64,000 bases of DNA. Source: Druceiella hillmani. Its lineage: Eukaryota > Arthropoda > Insecta > Lepidoptera > Hepialidae. A model generated the notes under the pieces. It saw nothing but the letters and a program-made list of their open reading frames with translations, was not told the DNA's origin and did no database searches. Each line of letters opens with the position of its first letter. The first letter of the stretch is position 1. Of this stretch, positions 11,724-24,700 are shown one piece after another. Location: NCBI GenBank assembly GCA_039881145.1, contig JAYKKI010000027.1, positions 18,673,001 to 18,737,000 on the forward strand, given 5' to 3'. The translations under genes were made by a program, and so were the position numbers.

Positions 11724-11785
11724 TGATACCTGAGTTGACCCTGATACCTGAGTTGATTAGTTGATACCTGAGTTGATTAGTTGAC
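11724..11785 (+). repeat. Short tandem repeat TGATACCTGAGTTGA
   Basis: TGATACCTGAGTTGA occurs three times in a row with spacers of 3-5 bases. Confidence 0.95.
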
Positions 11786-11869
11786 AATGTTTCCCCACTT
11801 TCAAGTTAGGAAACAGGGTCAACTAATTCGGACACCATTTTGAATTATAATTATTCTCAGAATTTTGAT

Positions 11870-12075
11870 TCCTATGTCTTCAGAGCAAAAAATTATGCTC
11901 CAAATATGGAAAAAATTATGCTCCAACCATAATATCCAAAATTTCTCTATTTAAAATTACAAGAAAAATAAGATTTTTATGCGAATATGGTGTAAATAGT
12001 TTAAATAGTTTTGTAGAAATACTGTTTTAAAGCTTTATTGTATACAGAATCCTTGTGGTGCGAGTTACAATCGTT
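11870..12075 (-). repeat. Family G-like head, minus orientation
   Basis: The block GTATACAGAATCCTTGTGGT with a following GCGAGTTACAA resembles, on the minus strand, the degraded 5' head of family G (AAGTGCGAGT...GGGTTCCGTA). The equivalent position in copy B (27966-27995) has the same decayed head. Confidence 0.4.
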
Positions 12076-12096
12076 CTTGGAATTATGACTATGTAC

Positions 12097-12100
12097 ATAT

Positions 12101-12145
<45 letters not shown>
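12097..12145. repeat. (TA)n microsatellite
   Basis: Pure TA tract preceded by ACATATATACATAC. It is missing at the equivalent place in copy B. Confidence 0.97.
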
Positions 12146-12147
<2 letters not shown>

Positions 12148-15100
12148 CTTTTGAATTGTTTCAATTTGTTAAAAAATTAATAAACATATAAAAAGCGAAA
12201 CACAAATAATGAATACATAGTAATATATAATACATAACGAAATCACCACTCCGTACATTTCAGAGCTTTCGGTTATTAACTTTCGCGTTTGAAGCTATTG
12301 CTATAATATATTCAGTAATATGATAATTTCACAAACAGCTTTGCGAAAAAATCACAAACGAAATGAAAGCGAGTGAAAACTTTTATTAAATTAAGCTTCA
12401 AAAATAAAATATTTCATATTCGTGAACCGAAATAATTTCCACTACTTATCTGACTCCAATTTAACTCTGAATATATTTTCTCATCTCTATGCTACATTTA
12501 ATTCTCAATTTAGAATCCATTTAATTTATCGTTCATTGAAAATATTTCTGAAACTCTATATATTAAAATATTCAGTAACAGTCAGATTATTCGTGTCTTA
12601 ATCAATATTCTTTCATACTGTTGAGACAAAATGAGCAAATTTTTATATTTATTAATCCGTAAACCATCAGCTTCCTTATTTCCGTTTAGTTTATGTCTTT
12701 TATGAAATTGATAACATTCTCAGAGGTATTTTAAGAAACATCGATAGCAAGGACGGTCAGAAAAATGTTTCATAGACTTCGTTGATTACCGTATAGGTAA
12801 TACTTTTAATAGGTAATAATTTTAATGAAAACATAATAATGAAAATCAATGTATGAGGGACATATAAGACGACAATTGTACTTACATTAGTAATCGAAAA
12901 ACTCCGTTTTTGATGTAGCACATTGATTTGTGAAACGCATTTCATGAAAGTAATTCTAAAAATATCTCCCTATAGCAATATTTTGTAAATATTTATGTTC
13001 GAAAATATTTTTATACCGCGAAAATTCTAACTATTCGCGTATGTATTATTCTATAATTTCCAGAGCGCTTCGCATTCAGTTTTTATACGAAATAAATTCA
13101 ATAACCACTGATAAGAAAAATATTTTCATTAATGTCAAAATCAAGGAGAATATTCAACATGTGAAACTGACAAAGCTACGTATCGCTACACATTAATATT
13201 TGTGAAATTACGCCATTCACTTAAATAAATCCTTATTTCATTCCAACATATGAGCATACTTTCAGGAGTTACTCGTTATCTAATCTAGATAATTTGAGTA
13301 GACAAAAAAATTCAATTTGATCTTTATATAAGTAGGCATTTAAAACAATGTCAGTTAATATAAATACTTCACTGTGATCGTATGTATCATTACACAATAA
13401 ATTAAATTTAAAAACTGTCTTAAAAATATCGCCAAAGTTATCAACAAAGATCTGAAGTTCTATATCCATTTTACAAGAAAAACAGAATATTATTATAATT
13501 ATCGTGGAGATAATAACTTGCACATAGACTTGCATATAATTCATGATAAGAGTATAATATTATTAAATTTTTGATCCACAGTACATGTATCATGTGCGTT
13601 GTAGCCAACCTTAACTAGCATCGGTGAAATGCATGTCAAGGGAATCTACCTAGGTTCAAAAAATGTATGCATTTATGAATTATGAATTGTCCACAGTATT
13701 TCTGGATACGCAACCCATTAATAATGTGTGCAATAAATTACGGCAAGCCCATATTTCGATCGTTCGTTGCATTTTCTCTCGGCAAATAATATATTTATAG
13801 TTCGTTGTTAATATAATTTCGTTTATTTAGCAATCAGTTTTTTATTTTCTTCACGGTATTTACATATATTGGCGAGTTACTTAAAATATAAATTCACTTT
13901 TATTTTAAATTTAAGAAATATGTTATAATTGTTTTATCAAAACTTGCTTTAGGGCGTAAAAATATTTTACAATAATCTTGAATACAGATTAAATTTTAAT
14001 AATTGCCAAAATTACTGAAAAGGACATGGAATGCATTCTCAAAGTTTAGCCAAGAACATTCCAATCATATACAATTTATATCCACTGTACTTACTTAATA
14101 AATATAGCCGATATCGTCCAATAATAATTACTGGAATTAAGCATCGGAGTTAAATTGAACAAGTGGCACAATAACAACAGTAATTCCAACAATTTAATTA
14201 ACAGAACGAGACAAAGGTTACCCCTAATTTTTATCCAAATGTTCAACTTATTAACGATGTAGTTGCGGAATATATACAGAGAAATCAACGGTTTAAAAAT
14301 TGAAAATGAAGGAAATAATTGATATCTCAATCAGTCGTATATACTTCCGTCCATTAAGTATGTTTGAAACGTTAGCTAAATACATGGAATCGTATATTTA
14401 TTACATTGGTATATTAATTATGAAAAAAATAATTTTGCATATTTTTAATCTTCAATTCAGATAAAGATAAACATTAAATTATTACTACTTAAGCCATATC
14501 TTCAACCACATTGGATAAATTTTATGAACTAAAATGTAATTAGATGAAAAATTCTAGAAGGGTTTGATTGGTCTATTCTGTTAAAAAAATTGACACTTGT
14601 ATGACATTTTATAACAACAAAAAATTTAAATTGCAAAATTATAAATGTAGACATGAATTAAGGAGACGTAGGAGAAAGGGAATACAAAAGGTGAGACTTC
14701 TTCAGACGGTCTTAAAAATATTTATAGAGGGCGAGTTCTTGGTGTCACGATCCAGTTGAATCAATTAAAAAATAAGAAAAAAATCTATTTTTAATTCGGT
14801 TACATAATGTACACTAGAGTCCGCCTAGTGGTCGAAATTCAACCTTAATGTACTTACTTATTTTTCTTTTGCCATAGATGTATATTAAGCAAACTTTATT
14901 CCACTAATATATAAAACACAGACATATATTACACAAAACATAAAATAACGCTTTTTTCCTTGAAATACACTCCACAGACTATTAAAAAAGGAACATTTGA
15001 AAAACCACAAATTCACAGCTCGAAACTTATTCAGTCAATTTGATATTTTAACATTCTTTGGCGACAATCTCTACTCTGTGCGACTGTTTGACCACAGAAT

Positions 15101-16394
15101 ATTATATATTTTACATTGACAGTACAACCGTAAACAATGAATCTTTTAATATATTTGTAATATATAATTTAATTTATTTACTAAAAATATATAAGCTAAA
15201 TTGTAATAAATGCTAACTTAATGTATAAGCTAAAAATGTAATAAATGCATAGGTTTTCAAAGCGTCCTAATTTTTCTAAGACAACGTTCAACCTTATTTA
15301 TTTGAAGCTGCTACTTAACAATTGCCAACTTTATCGAACAGTGGATCCAAGTCTTTAACAGTTGGTATGAATGACGTTGTTACGTTATTTATGTACAGAT
15401 ACGGATAATCCAATGGCCTAATTATAAAAATAAATATAAATTTGTATACATTCAAGTTTCACCTTAAAAAGATATATTAATTATATGTTCGCGTTTATAT
15501 TCCATCATAAAATTATCTTTCAGTTTGTATATTTCGAAACTGATGTTCGATGTCTCATCTCTGCTTATTTTGAATACAAGACAAAATTTTATACCGACCA
15601 CTCAATAATCAATACAAACTTTAAAATTGGTTACCTAGATTTGAACTTTGAATACGATGTCCAAATATTTCTCTTCAACGTGGATTATAAGATAGGAATT
15701 TCGATTAGACATAACAAACACAAGATACTTATGTTTTTCCTTAATACTTTCAAGGTTTTGAAGTCATATAGCTAAACGGAATCCTATAATTTCGTCGTGT
15801 TTATTTGTTCTTTTGAGAGCTACATCACATCTCTTCTTTTCTTAGTTTCAGGTCAATTATGATCGATTTTACGAAAAATTATATTTGAATTATGTAAAAA
15901 CGTGGAAATGAAAAGATATCTTACATATTTTTTGACGTATGTTTCATTAAATTAAACTCAGGGATGACAAATTTTCTCATATAAACCGAATGGGAATTCA
16001 TCGAATAGGTTACGTAGGTACTTGTAAAGAACAAAAGGAAATATCTAGTTACATTTTTATATGACCTCTGTTTCACGACATATAAGTCTATAAATTGTTA
16101 TGCGATGTAACACCTACTTCCTTACTTGACATTTTGTCACGTTAAAATTGTGTAACGCTTAACAAGACAAATGCCTAATACGATCGACAGGCAGTGGAAC
16201 TTTCCGAGCGCTAACAACCTGGTGGTCGAGAATGTCACAAAATTTATTCAAACATAGTCGGTCGACAAATCGATAAGACGCCATCGCTTTTCGTGTCTTA
16301 AGATATGTGCGGTATAATGCAAATATTAAAAGCGAAGAGTGATATCAAAATATTGAACTGCCGCCCAAAACTTATTATTGTTTTCTTAAAAAGA

Positions 16395-16510
16395 TGAAAG
16401 TAACTAACTAAGTTATGTTAACTAAGTTATGATTATCGCGTTGCTTGTGTAACTGTAGTGTAACTAAGTGTAGTGTAACTAAGTTATGATTATCGCGTTG
16501 CTTGTGAATG
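16395..16510 (+). repeat. Short tandem duplication within copy A
   Basis: TAACTAAGTTATGATTATCG with GCGTTGCTTGTG appears twice about 66 bases apart, with extra TAACTAAGT fragments between. Copy B (33245-33290) has only one unit, so this expanded after the A/B duplication. Confidence 0.85.
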
Positions 16511-16999
16511 TTTATCGAATTTTTTTTTATCTATGGAAACATCAGCAAATACGAATCAATATTCACTGATAATTAATTATTTTTGTGTAAAGTGCGTACT
16601 TTTGAATTGATTCTATGTGCGCATATGCGTGCAAAAGACAGAAATAAAGTAAAATTTAATAGATTACGCATGAATTAAAATGTGTGTCTGTGTGCAATCC
16701 ATTTCTGCAAAAACTCTTTGAGTGCATCGCTTACGTAAGCATTTGGGGCATGTGTAAATGTTTGATAGAAATCATTGTGTTAGCTGCAGTAAACAGTGGT
16801 AAAATAAACGTTTCATTAATTATTCGCTTCGAGTGAAAATTTATTAAGTGTATTACTACATATTAGTTAAAGTATAGGTTTAATCAGAATAACAAGAAAA
16901 AAGAGCATATTTCTAGGGAGGAGCATTATAAATTATTAACTAAGTTTGACCCTTAAGAAATTTCATTTCTTCTGAACTCTTACATGCCTGCCATACCTT

Positions 17000-17012
17000 T
17001 ATATGTATATAT

Positions 17013-17108
<96 letters not shown>
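17000..17108. repeat. Compound (TA)n(TG)n(TA)n microsatellite
   Basis: TA tract, then about 13 GT units (17043-17068), then TA again. The equivalent site in copy B (33793-33900) is pure TA with TACATA interruptions, showing lineage-specific expansion. Confidence 0.97.
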
Positions 17109-17111
<3 letters not shown>

Positions 17112-17117
17112 AAATAC

Positions 17118-17765
17118 CACTACACATTTTTTATTTCCTTTTAAAAGATTTATTTAATAACATCCCATTCTATAAAGTCCTTGACAAAAGGTGTCATCCG
17201 TAAAACTAGGGATTGTGAGGATATATGATATGAGGAGATGTGTGAATAGATATATAAAACAAAAATTGAAAATTGTTCTTTTCTATTTTTTACTTTTCAT
17301 TACGAAAATTGTTAACATTTAACTTAAACAGTTTTGATAATCAACAGATATGTTGTCCTTATGTCAACAAATATGGAGACATGAAAACGTTATAAGATTT
17401 CCATTTCGGCCATTTGCATCAGAATTCCTAAATAAGAGAATAGCTGTGTATATTAGTGTCCTATTCACGAAAGAATGTATCCCATAAAATTTTAAAATGC
17501 AATTTTGGACAAGAATGTATGTTTTAAAATGTTAAATGTACGACTTTGAATATGGAGAAACCGACGTCAAGTTAGTTTCACCGTATTAAAAATTACGTGA
17601 CAAAAAGAAAACACGCGGTACCAAGAAAATCGAGGGTAAATCAAGCTTATGGATATTTGAAAGATGAAAATGCAATGAGTCATTAAAATAGAAAAATCTA
17701 CGTTACATGCAAAATTTGCAAGAAACTAAATAAATCGAACGAGTTATACAACATAGCATATTTCT
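17118..17765 (+). repeat. F repeat, first copy in duplicon A
   Basis: About 640 bases from CCTTTTAAAAGAT to ATAAATCGAACGAGTTAT. It recurs within the same duplicon at about 19150-19605 and in duplicon B at about 33905-34495 and 36215-36610. Near its right end (17609-17686) a frame reads KHAVPRKSRVNQAYGYLK, matching the frame of the other copies; upstream the frame is shifted and stopped. It is probably a decayed transposon fragment of unknown class. Confidence 0.6.
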
Positions 17766-19149
17766 AGGTAACTAATTATTTTTAAATAAAATATTAACTG
17801 GGATATATTCTTCAGAAATTTCATTTCTTCTGTGATCTTATATGCGTGACGTTCGAACCTTTATCATTTTTGATAACTTGTATCGAAATAGTGAAAAACC
17901 ATGGTAATGTAATTATTTAGTTAATAATATTTTGCAAAGTTTACGTCGACTTGCAGTAACAAATTAAAGATATATATGCATCTAATTATCATCTTTATAG
18001 CGGCGAAAAATAATCTAAAAACATATTTACGTAATAAAATATAAATTTATTATTGTAAAAGTTTAATAAAATTGCTATATACCCTTAAATATCTGAATTT
18101 TCAAATGTTCCCAAATGTTCGCGAATCCGTATTGTTTACTTATCAGCAGGTTTATTTAACAGGTGTTTTTTTTCGTTCACAAGTAGTAAAGTAAAATCTG
18201 ATCTTGCACTTAATGAGCACTCTCGTTAATGTCATAATCTAATATCATAAGATATTAAAGCAATGCCAATAAGTTTACGTTGATTTTGTAGTTCAAAAAT
18301 TAGAAGGGAGAGAGGGGAAATATTGTTAAGTTATTTTGTACCTTAATGTTTAGCAAACGGAGTTCAACAATTAGAAAAAGTTATAAATGAAACCTCTATT
18401 TCATTAAAACATCTCTTTTACCTTAAAAAATGCAAAAATAAAATTCACTCCTAGTCCATATGCCTGAGGAGTGTTTTTTTTTAAATTTTGTGTCATCACA
18501 ATCGAAATCTGTGTTCAAAGTGTTGCATGTTGATACTTTCATTTCATTTCTTATGTCGCAAAATATTGCATTCATATAAGTGTGTTTTCACAAAAGAAAA
18601 ATAAGGTTGTGATAAACTGATGGATGGACAGATATAATGACGTTATAAGGCTTATGTTACTTGTCTCTAACTGAATGTTCCCATTCGATAATAATTTATT
18701 CTGAAAGATTTTCTTTTCAAATATCTGCATTTTTCCAATTTATTCATTACATGGAATTTCAGAAGTATTATGTTTATAAACCAGTTTTTCGTTTAGCTTC
18801 ATACCTTCGTACGAAACATTTATCTTCTGAATTTATTTCTGAAACTTTTCTACTTACGGATTTAGGGTCGAAGAAATAAGAAAGTTTAGACATCTTGATA
18901 GATTTTGCTTCTGAAAACTCTCCAGATGAATAAATTCTTATCCATGTTTACCAGAACTTCAGTATCGATTTACATTGTAATTCATTTTTATTTGCTTCTA
19001 ATGCATAGTCAATTTAAAAAATTCTCATAATAAAATTCATAGGTAATGTGAAACATTGAGTACATATGGAGGAATTAATGTCACTCTTATGTAGTTGTTC
19101 TATGGTGTATCGAAAAGTATGTAAGGCATTAACAGTACACGCACTGCGA

Positions 19150-19605
19150 AGGTTCCGTACACTCTTAGACATGAAAATTCTTAAACTTTGACTAAAATAA
19201 TTTTGATGATGTGACATAACGACGGACGTAGAGAAATGAATACGTTATAAGAATTCCATTTTTTCCATTCACAATGTAATCCCCAAATGAAAGAATAGCT
19301 GTGTATGTTGATGAGTTAATATTTATAATTGCACATTAACAAAAAATGTGTACCACAAAAGAAGAAAAATTTTGACAAGAATGTGATTTTTAAAAATTGT
19401 AAATGTACCACTACGAATATGAAGACACCGACATTGAGATAGTTTTACCGAGATTACGTGAAAAAAGAAAACACGGGGTGCCGAGAAAATCGTGGGTAAA
19501 TCGAGTTTATGAATGTTTAAAAAATAGAAATGCCTCAATAAAATAGAAAAAATCTGCGGTACATGCAAAATTTGCAGGAAACTAAATAAACCGAACGAGT
19601 TGTAT
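19150..19605 (+). repeat. F repeat, second copy in duplicon A, with short open frame
   Basis: Aligns with 17290-17760. It contains an ATG-started 47-codon frame (19403-19546) with HGVPRKSWVNRVYECLK in its centre. The same frame is seen at 17609-17686 and 34353-34442 despite many substitutions, so the peptide may descend from a real protein such as a transposase C-terminus. I do not recognise the family. It is too short and too decayed to call a gene. Confidence 0.5.
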
Positions 19606-20414
19606 GGAATTTATAAAGAATTTGGTTACCAGAGTTTACCATATTTATGTATAGGCTTTACGTAAGAGTATTGTGCATATTTTTTTGAGGATAACATAAT
19701 GAATTTTGCGTATTAACCTAAAAATTATATAATTTACCATCAAAATATTTGAAAAAACATTATTTAAAACAATATTTAAATACAATCGTGATTAAATCAT
19801 CGATCACGTTGTGAGAAAGTGGAGTTTCGATATAATTAAACTGTAAACGATATTGTAGCCAAAAATGGCGGTTAGACGAAAATAAATAGATACTGGGTAA
19901 TTCTGGAGTGTAGTAAATTCGTTCCTAACTATCGACAATATTATTACACTTACTACAATAAAATTTTATACACGTGATTTCTACCGCTGGAATGTACATA
20001 GGGGAGATTTTATGTATTAAGCTAGTAAGTCGTCTTAATCTTGGAAACAATAGTTTGGAAATTAAAAATATTTTCCAGGAATTGAAAGGAAGTTATATTC
20101 TATTTTTTTCCTTTTCCATGCAAGTGAAGCTGCAGGTTCAAACTAATAAAATAAACAGTGTTCACCTTTCACCTTTTCTTAAATAAGTCTTTGAATCAAA
20201 ATACAACTTTTTTCTACCTTTTTTTTCTTTAATTAGTAAATTTTAAAGTGCTTCTCTATTCCTTCCTTCGTCACTCAAAACGAATAAAATAACTTTGTGT
20301 GTCACTTGAAAACAACCTGGTTCAAATTGAAATAAAAATTACAAAAATATTCTTCTTACCTTCTAGAAAACTAAACTAAATATTGCTCCTCCTTAACAAC
20401 GGAAGTAAACAAAC

Positions 20415-20465
20415 GAGAAATTAACAATTTATTAACAATTTATTAACAATTTTATTAACGATTAC
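20415..20465 (+). repeat. Short tandem repeat TTATTAACAAT
   Basis: Three to four units of TTATTAACAAT. The copy B equivalent near 37050-37080 has fewer units. Confidence 0.85.
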
Positions 20466-20575
20466 TAATAATTTTAAAACTAATTAGTGTGCTTGTTCGG
20501 AAGTTTTTAAAATGTCATTTTTGATAAACCTTATTTAATTCAAATGGTATTCCATAAATGTACACTAACCCTCAA

Positions 20576-20874
20576 TATAAAATATTGTATATACATTTTG
20601 TTGGGAAAGGAAAATTATTTACAATAACACACAAGATTAAAATATATTTTTCTGCAGTGAAGAAAAGCGAAAAATTTTGTTTGTTCGCACTAATCTCTAG
20701 AATAAAATATCTAATTTCAGAAAGTTACTATAAATTTAGAAAGCTGATATCTTGAGATAAATTATTACGCTTTATATATGATCAAAAAAATAGTTTAACA
20801 ATAAAAATGTCAATTAATGTCTGGGCACACTACACAAACAGACAAGTTAGAGAAAGGCCTATTATGTACGTTTG
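20576..20874. other. Sequence present between A end and TA tract, nothing recognised
   Basis: Copy B lacks about 450 bases that are present here (20576-21025). The stretch is AT-rich and carries a 65-codon frame (20558-20755) with no recognised motif. Confidence 0.35.
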
Positions 20875-20887
20875 TATATATATATAT

Positions 20888-20932
<45 letters not shown>
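20875..20932. repeat. (TA)n microsatellite
   Basis: TA tract with one AA interruption. Confidence 0.97.
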
Positions 20933-20935
<3 letters not shown>

Positions 20936-21059
20936 CGTTAACAGGAAAAAAGTTAAAATAAAATGATAGTTGTAAAAATAAATTTAAAAGATGACTTTTT
21001 TCCATAAAATTGAAAGTAAAGTTCCTTATTATTTATCATCTTTTTCGTACACATGATTA

Positions 21060-21314
21060 TTGATGAATTTATTCCTTTATAGCCAACGTATAGCATCTTT
21101 CTTTGGCCCACACTTTTTCCCGGACACCGTGTATATATTGACTGATGATCCCAAGTATTCTCACCTATATACTTGTGATGATACATATGTATCTCATTTC
21201 GCGAATAGAGCGACAGCGTTTGGTTATCGCGGAGGGACAGAACTGTATAATACAGATAATTATATGCTTCTGAAAGGGGCAGGGCCACGGCTACTGTTAA
21301 ATATGCAGGATTAA
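21060..21314 (+). other. GC-richer stretch, open on both strands, unrecognised
   Basis: A plus frame of 84 codons contains ASFFGPHFFPDTVYILTDD and GYRGGTELYNTDNYMLLK. The minus strand is also open (111 codons, 20953-21288). Base composition from about 21085 to 21305 is richer in G+C than its neighbours. I recognise neither product. It could be an exon, a decayed element ORF or chance. There is no clear splice context. Confidence 0.2.
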
Positions 21315-23404
21315 TATTACTCCCAATTTTATTTTCAAGTATTATTGGTCAAAAAATTTATGTTTACATGTATGCATTGAAACATGACTCAAGTTAGTAA
21401 CGAAACTAGAGATCATTAAAACTTCATAAAATATGTCTAAATATGTTTTGAAACGTAAAAAAGGAGAGTAGTATCAAGTGTACTGATAATTTATAACTAA
21501 TTTTTAGCATATCAAAAACGAAGTAACAAAGTAACAAATTGTACGAAGTAAAAAGTAAAGCCTTGTACGGTAGCACTTTGGACCGAGAAATTAAATTTAA
21601 AAAAACATACGTCCAAAGTTATATCATCTACACAGATGTTTATTTACTCGTAGAAGTATCGTTGGGCGCGTGCATTATTCATGATCGCTGGCTCCATGAA
21701 TAATATGTATTTTATAAATAACGACGAATACTTTTTTTCTGATCGTTATTTACATTTTTCTTGTGTAAATAATTTTTTTATCGCTTGTACTCAAAGTGCT
21801 TCTATTTGTCGAATCGTCTTTAGAGTATTTTTCGTTTGTACAGCGAAAATTATTTAGGACACCTGTTAGTTTTCCATTTCCATCAAAGGATCTGCTCTTG
21901 CCGCGGAATTATTTATTCGTCAAATTTATTTTCTTTTTTCCTAAATTTAAAATCTGAATATTTAATATAGCCTTTATGATAAATTGCTTGACGTGATCCA
22001 TTCAAGATAACTTTAAACACGAAAAAGCTGAGTTATAACGTTTCCCTAAATTAAAAAGTAAATTTACAATATTTACACAAGGACAGGGAAGACTTTGAGA
22101 AATAGTTCTTAATAAAATTCAGAGGCAGAGTTCAAAGGAAAATAAATATGAAAATCTAAGTAAGACGATAAGGAAAAATTCAGAAATATTTACGAATATG
22201 AACTATATATACTACACAAAAAATTATAATAAATCTATGTAAAATGTTTCTATAAAAAATATATTACTTCGTATTTTCTTAGTGAGTATTCTTTTCGATT
22301 CAATTACTGTTTAAATAATTTAATAATGTTAAACTTGTATATCGATCTGTGTGACGTCAGTGTGTGCAATTTATTGAATTTCTAGTACAACGTGAGATTT
22401 CTATTCATTAGCTTTTCCTTAAAAGTCTGAATTCGTGTAGAAATATATTTAGACTTAGATTTAGATATATTTTATATTTTATCGAATTATATATAACAAG
22501 CTTTAATTGAAGCTCACATCCAAATTTATTAGAATCTTTACGAAACATATTAACAACGTAAGTTATATATACACAGAAAATGCATATATTTTTACAAAAT
22601 TTTAGCATAGTCTGCTGTCGTTAAGTATAGCATGAAAGGTAGACTTCCAAAAGAATAATTTCAATCTAAGATTGAATATAATAAAAATAATTAAATATTC
22701 AATAACAAGCAAATAAATGAGATTGAATTTTGCATGAACTGTATTATTGTAAATTAAACTTAATATTCACTTTCTTAAAGTCAGTCGCACGATAGTTTAT
22801 TACGCACGACAGTATAAATTGATTAAAATAGCATATTAAAAATATGTGACAAAATTTACGTAGTAAAAGAATGCTATTCAAATCTTTGATATCACGTTAC
22901 GTAATTTCAAATGAATATGATATCAAAGTAAATAAATACATGTAAAATATATGAATAAAGATACTTTGAACCTGTATTTGTAAAAGTTAACATAAACGTC
23001 TTATTAATGCTTTGCAACTTACATTCCGTGTATGACTTAAAACCGTGATATTTAATTAAAAATACGTATAAGTAAATTTAAATAGCAAATGAAAAACTGT
23101 TTTAGTTAGACTAAGGTATTGTAAACCAAATTTTCAAATGAATGTCTTATAAATTGATATTAGTCCTTATTCATTGCCTGAAATGTTTAGCGTATAGAAT
23201 AATTCAGTATCTAGGCCGTTTATCACACTTTGTTTAAGAAATAGTCTATACTTTCAATAATAACGTAAAATATTTACATTACCAAAAAAATCACAATGCA
23301 TTAACATTTTGTAAGACAATTATAATAAGGTGATGAAAAATGAATACGCAATATATGCTTGTACTTTCCAGTAAAAAATATGACTGTTAAAGAATATCTT
23401 CGAT
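21315..23404. other. AT-rich sequence, nothing recognised
   Basis: About 2 kb present between A and B duplicons with no counterpart in B. No gene, hairpin or strong repeat seen. Confidence 0.4.
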
Positions 23405-23470
23405 CTTTCCGATTTCTGTTAAAGATGATTTCTGATATCTGTTAAAGATTCTGATTTCTGTTAAAGATTT
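23405..23470 (+). repeat. Short tandem repeat around TTTCTGTTAAAGAT
   Basis: Three to four imperfect units of GATTTCTGTTAAAGAT. Confidence 0.85.
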
Positions 23471-23849
23471 AACATAAAAAATTAATAAAATTAGTGCATA
23501 ATAAACAATGTATGTTTTTAAACTAATTTCGAATGTATCGTAAAACAGTGGTTTAAAACAATTACTGGAAAACGTGAAATGGTTTTTAAAATATTAGACA
23601 ACCTGCAAATTTGTAAGTAGTAATCAAATAGACGCCCAGTTCTACCAAAAAAAAAATTCAGTGTAACCAGCTTTTGTGGATTAATGAAAACTCCTATGTT
23701 TGTGAAATTAAGGGGATTATAGGAGAGAGTTTGAGAAACAATTTGGGTTTCCATTATACAATAATAATGAATTCAAACCTCGAAATAACTCTTATAATAA
23801 TAACCTTTAAATTCTTGCAATCGACATTTAAAAATATGTAATACTGAAC

Positions 23850-24539
23850 CTATGAAGTAAGAGTATAACTCGCACATGGAGGTTCCGCATGCGCTTAGAC
23901 ACACATCAATATTAAGGAATAAATATTATTTCTATTACATGTTTTAAAAATTGGTTGAGAATATCAAACATTTATCCAAACTCATTCTATCAATAAATCG
24001 ACAGATGGAGAAATTTATTAAAACTTTTGTCTAATTGTGTGATAAATCGGCAAGACGTCACCGATTTTTGCAACTTTAATCATAGATTTAGTTCCGTATA
24101 TAGCAAATGGTATGAAGCAAAAATTACAAATGAATTGTTGAATAAAATTATTCAATCAAGAATGGCCGTGCGAGATTTATTATTAGTGTTTTCTTTAAGA
24201 AGAAAAAAATTAAGCTTATGGTGACTTATTTGTTTGTTTGTTGTACATAAATGTTTACTGATGTTTTTATCTACCCAAAAGATACAAATGAGAATGGATA
24301 TTTACTTAAAATTAATTTTTGCGATAAGTTTATAAGCACGTGCATGTGAGCGACATGTGAAAATCAAAACTGAAGTAAAGGCAATAGCTAGAATATGTGT
24401 ACTGTGAAGTATATCTCTGTGTACAATCAATGCCACAAGAGTTGTTTACATGTAAACATTCGGTCGCACTGAAGTCTTTAATTTTAAAGCACACTTTTCA
24501 TGAGTGATATAATAACTTATTCCAAAGCTTCAAATTTAT

Positions 24540-24591
<52 letters not shown>

Positions 24592-24700
24592 AATATAATT
24601 TATTCCAAATATAATTTATATCCGTGTAATAAGTATGAAAAGGACATATTTTTAGTTATTGTTATGAATTATTAACTAACGTAAACCGTTAAAAAATGGC
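23850..24700 (+). repeat. Third, partial and divergent copy of the duplicon
   Basis: Follows the same order as copy A 16250-17100: AAATCGRYAAGACGYCA, a GTTTACTGATG/GTTTATCG block, CATGTGAGCGACATG versus the CATATGCGTGC block, GTGTACAATCAATGCCAC versus GTGTGCAATCCATTTC, GTAAACATTCGG, a TA microsatellite, then GAATTATTAACTAA. Divergence is greater than between A and B. The 65-codon frame at 24027-24224 is not kept in A or B and is not a gene. Confidence 0.6.
24541..24589. repeat. (CA)n(TA)n microsatellite
   Basis: Short ACACACAC run followed by a TA tract. It sits at the position of the A-copy microsatellite at 17000-17108. Confidence 0.97.

Larger units (their letters stand above)
11940..20575 (+). 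repeat. Segmental duplication, copy A
   Basis: Matches 27750-37195 in the same order and orientation. Anchors (A then B): the CTGACTCCAATTT block (12447 vs 28323), ACTGACAAAGCTACGTATCG (13166 vs 29038), CGATCGTTCGTTGCATTTTC (13759 vs 29616), CTTAGTTTCAGGTCAATT (15841 vs 32665), GTTTACGTCGACTTGCAGTA (about 17940 vs 34679) and ACTTTTCTACTTACGGATTT (18843 vs 35577). Identity looks like roughly 80% by eye, with indels. Open frames inside are not kept between copies, so the segment appears non-coding. It holds two F repeats and a TA/TG microsatellite. Confidence 0.85.

Noticed and set aside
13269..13544. 91-codon minus-strand open frame in duplicon A
   Set aside because: The aligned region of copy B (about 29150-29420) has stops in the same frame.
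15485..15775. 96-codon plus-strand open frame in duplicon A
   Set aside because: The counterpart in duplicon B is split by a 470-base insertion, so the frame is not maintained.
18661..18879. 72-codon plus-strand open frame in duplicon A
   Set aside because: Copy B has a 4-base deletion near 35500 that shifts the frame, arguing against coding.
19860..19875. AAAAATGGCGG, a Pho/YY1-like site
   Set aside because: A single short motif match in 64 kb is expected by chance and there is no surrounding cluster.
24027..24224. 65-codon plus-strand open frame
   Set aside because: Lies in a divergent copy of the duplicon where copies A and B have no such frame.
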